In this document: piece by piece, positions 62,001 through 64,000 of the stretch
Numbering within the stretch: the stretch's first letter is position 1
Layout of the letters: every line of letters starts with the position of its first letter
Assembly (NCBI GenBank): GCA_035578155.1
Contig: JAPWDM010000050.1
Span: 806,001 to 870,000 of the forward strand
DNA: 64,000 bases
Reading direction: 5' to 3'
Source: Brachynemurus nebulosus
Taxonomy: Eukaryota; Arthropoda; Insecta; Neuroptera; Myrmeleontidae
Notes under the pieces: generated by a model
What the model was told of the DNA's origin: nothing
The model's database searches: none
The model's input: only the letters and a program-made list of their open reading frames with translations
Position numbers and translations under genes: made by a program

Positions 62001-62202
62001 TTGATTTTTCATTTAGAATAGCATTTTTATATTTCGTTGCGTTTCTAACTGTTCTAAATGAAGTGCCTGCAATTACTACACTCATCGTATCAGTCTGTAT
62101 GCCTTATTAACAGTTTTACGGTTTTTTATTTTTAAGTACAACAATAGTTTTAATATAACAATAGTTTGGGACCATATTTTTGAAATCAAGATAATTTAAA
62201 TA
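62001..62202. other. 3' flank of the MARVEL gene
   Basis: Presumed 3'UTR; no clear AATAAA before the MITE that begins at 62203. Confidence 0.4.
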
Positions 62203-62324
62203 CAGCAGAATTTCTGTAGTCCGTCACATAACATGGTAACATGTATCAGCTAAGACACTGTAAATCGACGTCAAAAAAGCTGATCTAATATTGGCATACT
62301 TGTCGGATTATCGAGAGTCTACTG
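62203..62324. mobile_element. Short pogo-type MITE, TA duplication
   Basis: Ends 'cagcagaatttctgtagtcc' and 'ggattatcgagagtctactg', flanked by TA at 62201-62202 and 62325-62326. Confidence 0.78.
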
Positions 62325-62479
62325 TACCTACATTAAGGATAACAGTGCATTTTATTTTCAATTTATTACCAAATTAGTAAAATATTTCAAGTATAATATT
62401 TATCATATTAATAAATGACTGGTTTAAAGGGAATATTAACAATTTTTTCTATTAAAAAAACTATCAATAGTACTATAGG

Positions 62480-62640
62480 CAGCGTGCGAAGTATATGGTG
62501 GGGACAATTAAATCGATTGCAGCGTGAGTAGTGGAGAAAACAGGCATTAATACGGGCTCATATGTGTTTATAGTATTTAATAGAAAATATTAAATAAAAA
62601 TATTTACATTGATTATAAACGCAGTTGCAACTAATATGTC
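62480..62640. repeat. Repeat copy with the unoccupied hAT site
   Basis: 'gcgaagtatatggtggggac' continues into 'aattaaatcg', while at 22675-22700 and 23066-23215 the same sequence is split by a 368-bp hAT MITE. About 150 bp are shared, including 'taatacgggctcatat'. Confidence 0.8.
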
Positions 62641-64000
62641 ATTCCTTATTTATCTGTCAACAGTATTAACATCTACACGTCAATCGTCAGAATTACAAAT
62701 ATTTGATGTATTTTAACTCACATAGTCACATGAAATAATGTTTCATAAGGAGTTAAAGTTATTGATGTTTGTCTTATGACTCTACATTCAACTAAATGAC
62801 TTATTTCTTAATTCTCGAATTTCCCTGACGTACTTCACCGGCACCAGCAACTTTTTCCTCTGCATAGTCCGAGGTTGGAAGGAAATACTGTCTTGATAAT
62901 TATATCCATATTAACGTCGAAAATTGTTTAATTACTTTTTTAATATAACTTATACTTCATCCAGTATTTTATTGTTCAAACTGAACAAATCAAATTGTTC
63001 AAAATTATTTATAAAAAAAAATAATTGTAAATAGCAAACATTTGTATTCAGATTTTACGGTTTGTTTAAAAATATTTTAAATTTATTTATTTTCACGGTT
63101 ACCATTATTTATATTCGTTAATGAGCCCGGAAAAATGTATATTATAGATGTCGTTGCCATCACGCACCCAGCCTATACTATTAAAACAATTGACTTATAT
63201 TTATTACGACTTAATTTTTTAAACTTTCTTAAGCTTGAGATGTTTTCTTTTGTTTCTTTTCAAAAAAATAATTTATTTATTGATCGAAACCCATGCATAC
63301 AGTGTATGTACGCGTTTTCATAGTAGCGCACGTAGCGCATGCGTGCACTACATTGTACGCGTGTGCGCTCTCATTCGCTATGTTCAATGACATTTTACGT
63401 CAAGTCCTTTTGTTTTCTGCGCAAGCTCAGTATCAGTGTATGTGCAGACGCGCGTAAGGAAAACATCGTTCGACGCCTACGCTGAGTTTGCGTGGAGAAT
63501 AAAAAGAAACTATTCGTTTTTAAGAACTCAAAGAACACAAAGTGACAGTGCAAAAGAAATAAAGTACCTATTAATAAGTTATTTGTTTACAAAATAAAAA
63601 TGTTTAAACGAGTTACTTAATTTAAGCTTATATTTAATTAATAGTATGTATCATAAGATTAGCAAGAGCTGGCATTTTTTTTTAAATATACATATGTTTT
63701 AACTTTGTTATATGTAATACTTACTAAAATAACCTCATTGTTTTTGTGTTGTTTCTCTATTTTTTTAATTTTTATTTTTTTACGTTTTTATTATGTTTTA
63801 GCTGATGTTTAATACATTAAACTATATTCAATTCATAATTAATGCTGACATAACGAAATAACTCTTTGCCAATTTTTGTTTGAGCTATTGTTATTCAAGA
63901 GATCTGATCAATTTATTTCATTTTATTTTCAACATCTTCATTTTCAAGAAAAATTACTGTGTAAAATTTTAATTTACAATATTTAACGGAATAAGTACAG
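62641..64000. other. AT-rich intergenic DNA to window end
   Basis: No gene. 63097-63190 repeats 24648-24745 ('tatattcgttaatgag', 'agatgtcgttgcca'). A CpG-containing patch at about 63325-63480 (gcgcacgtagcgcatgcgtg) could be the promoter of a gene beyond the window, but this is a guess. Confidence 0.4.

Overview
This window is AT-rich nuclear DNA from an insect. It has short protein-coding genes with GT-AG introns, a 5'-truncated LINE, (TA)n microsatellites and a very dense population of small non-autonomous DNA transposons (MITEs). The proteins (asteroid, calumenin/scf-like, Reeler, CMTM-like MARVEL protein) fit Pancrustacea. I could not fix the order from sequence alone. Splice junctions below were placed by hand from GT/AG signals and reading-frame continuity.

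Layout. 0.8-3.1 kb: a 147-bp tandem repeat locus and a jockey/CR1-like LINE reverse transcriptase on the minus strand. 3.7-5.5 kb (minus): a three-exon calumenin/reticulocalbin gene, divergent from 6.8-9.4 kb (plus), the three-exon RPB3 subunit of RNA polymerase II. 10.3-11.7 kb: a relic of an arginine/serine-rich coding sequence split by a transposon. 13.4-13.8 kb: a 60-bp minisatellite. 17.8-19.0 kb (plus): TFIIS. 19.3-35 kb: almost wholly transposon-derived, including a MADF/Harbinger-like relic (23.9 kb) and a giant inverted repeat (31.8-34.8 kb). 35.3-36.0 kb (minus): a secreted Reeler-domain protein. 41.7-43.0 kb (minus): an intronless two-finger MYND protein, divergent from 45.2-47.3 kb (plus), intronless asteroid. 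56.2-62.0 kb (plus): a four-helix MARVEL/CMTM-like membrane protein whose large introns are packed with nested transposons. The last 2 kb show no gene.

The intact genes are mostly housekeeping and share no operon-like logic. RPB3 and TFIIS act on the same machine (Pol II), but they lie 8.4 kb apart and this is probably chance. The most notable content is the mobile-element landscape. Many MITEs can be delimited to the base by target-site duplications: 8-bp (hAT), TTAA (piggyBac-like), TA (Tc1/mariner/pogo) and 5-6 bp (unclassified). Several are nested, one hAT insertion is matched by an unoccupied paralogous site elsewhere in the window, and one TA-type MITE begins 10 bp after the asteroid stop codon. 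I found no convincing new multi-gene system. The best leads are the giant palindrome centred in a MITE, the paired three-unit 147-bp loci, and the two facing ORF starts at 23.9-24.1 kb.
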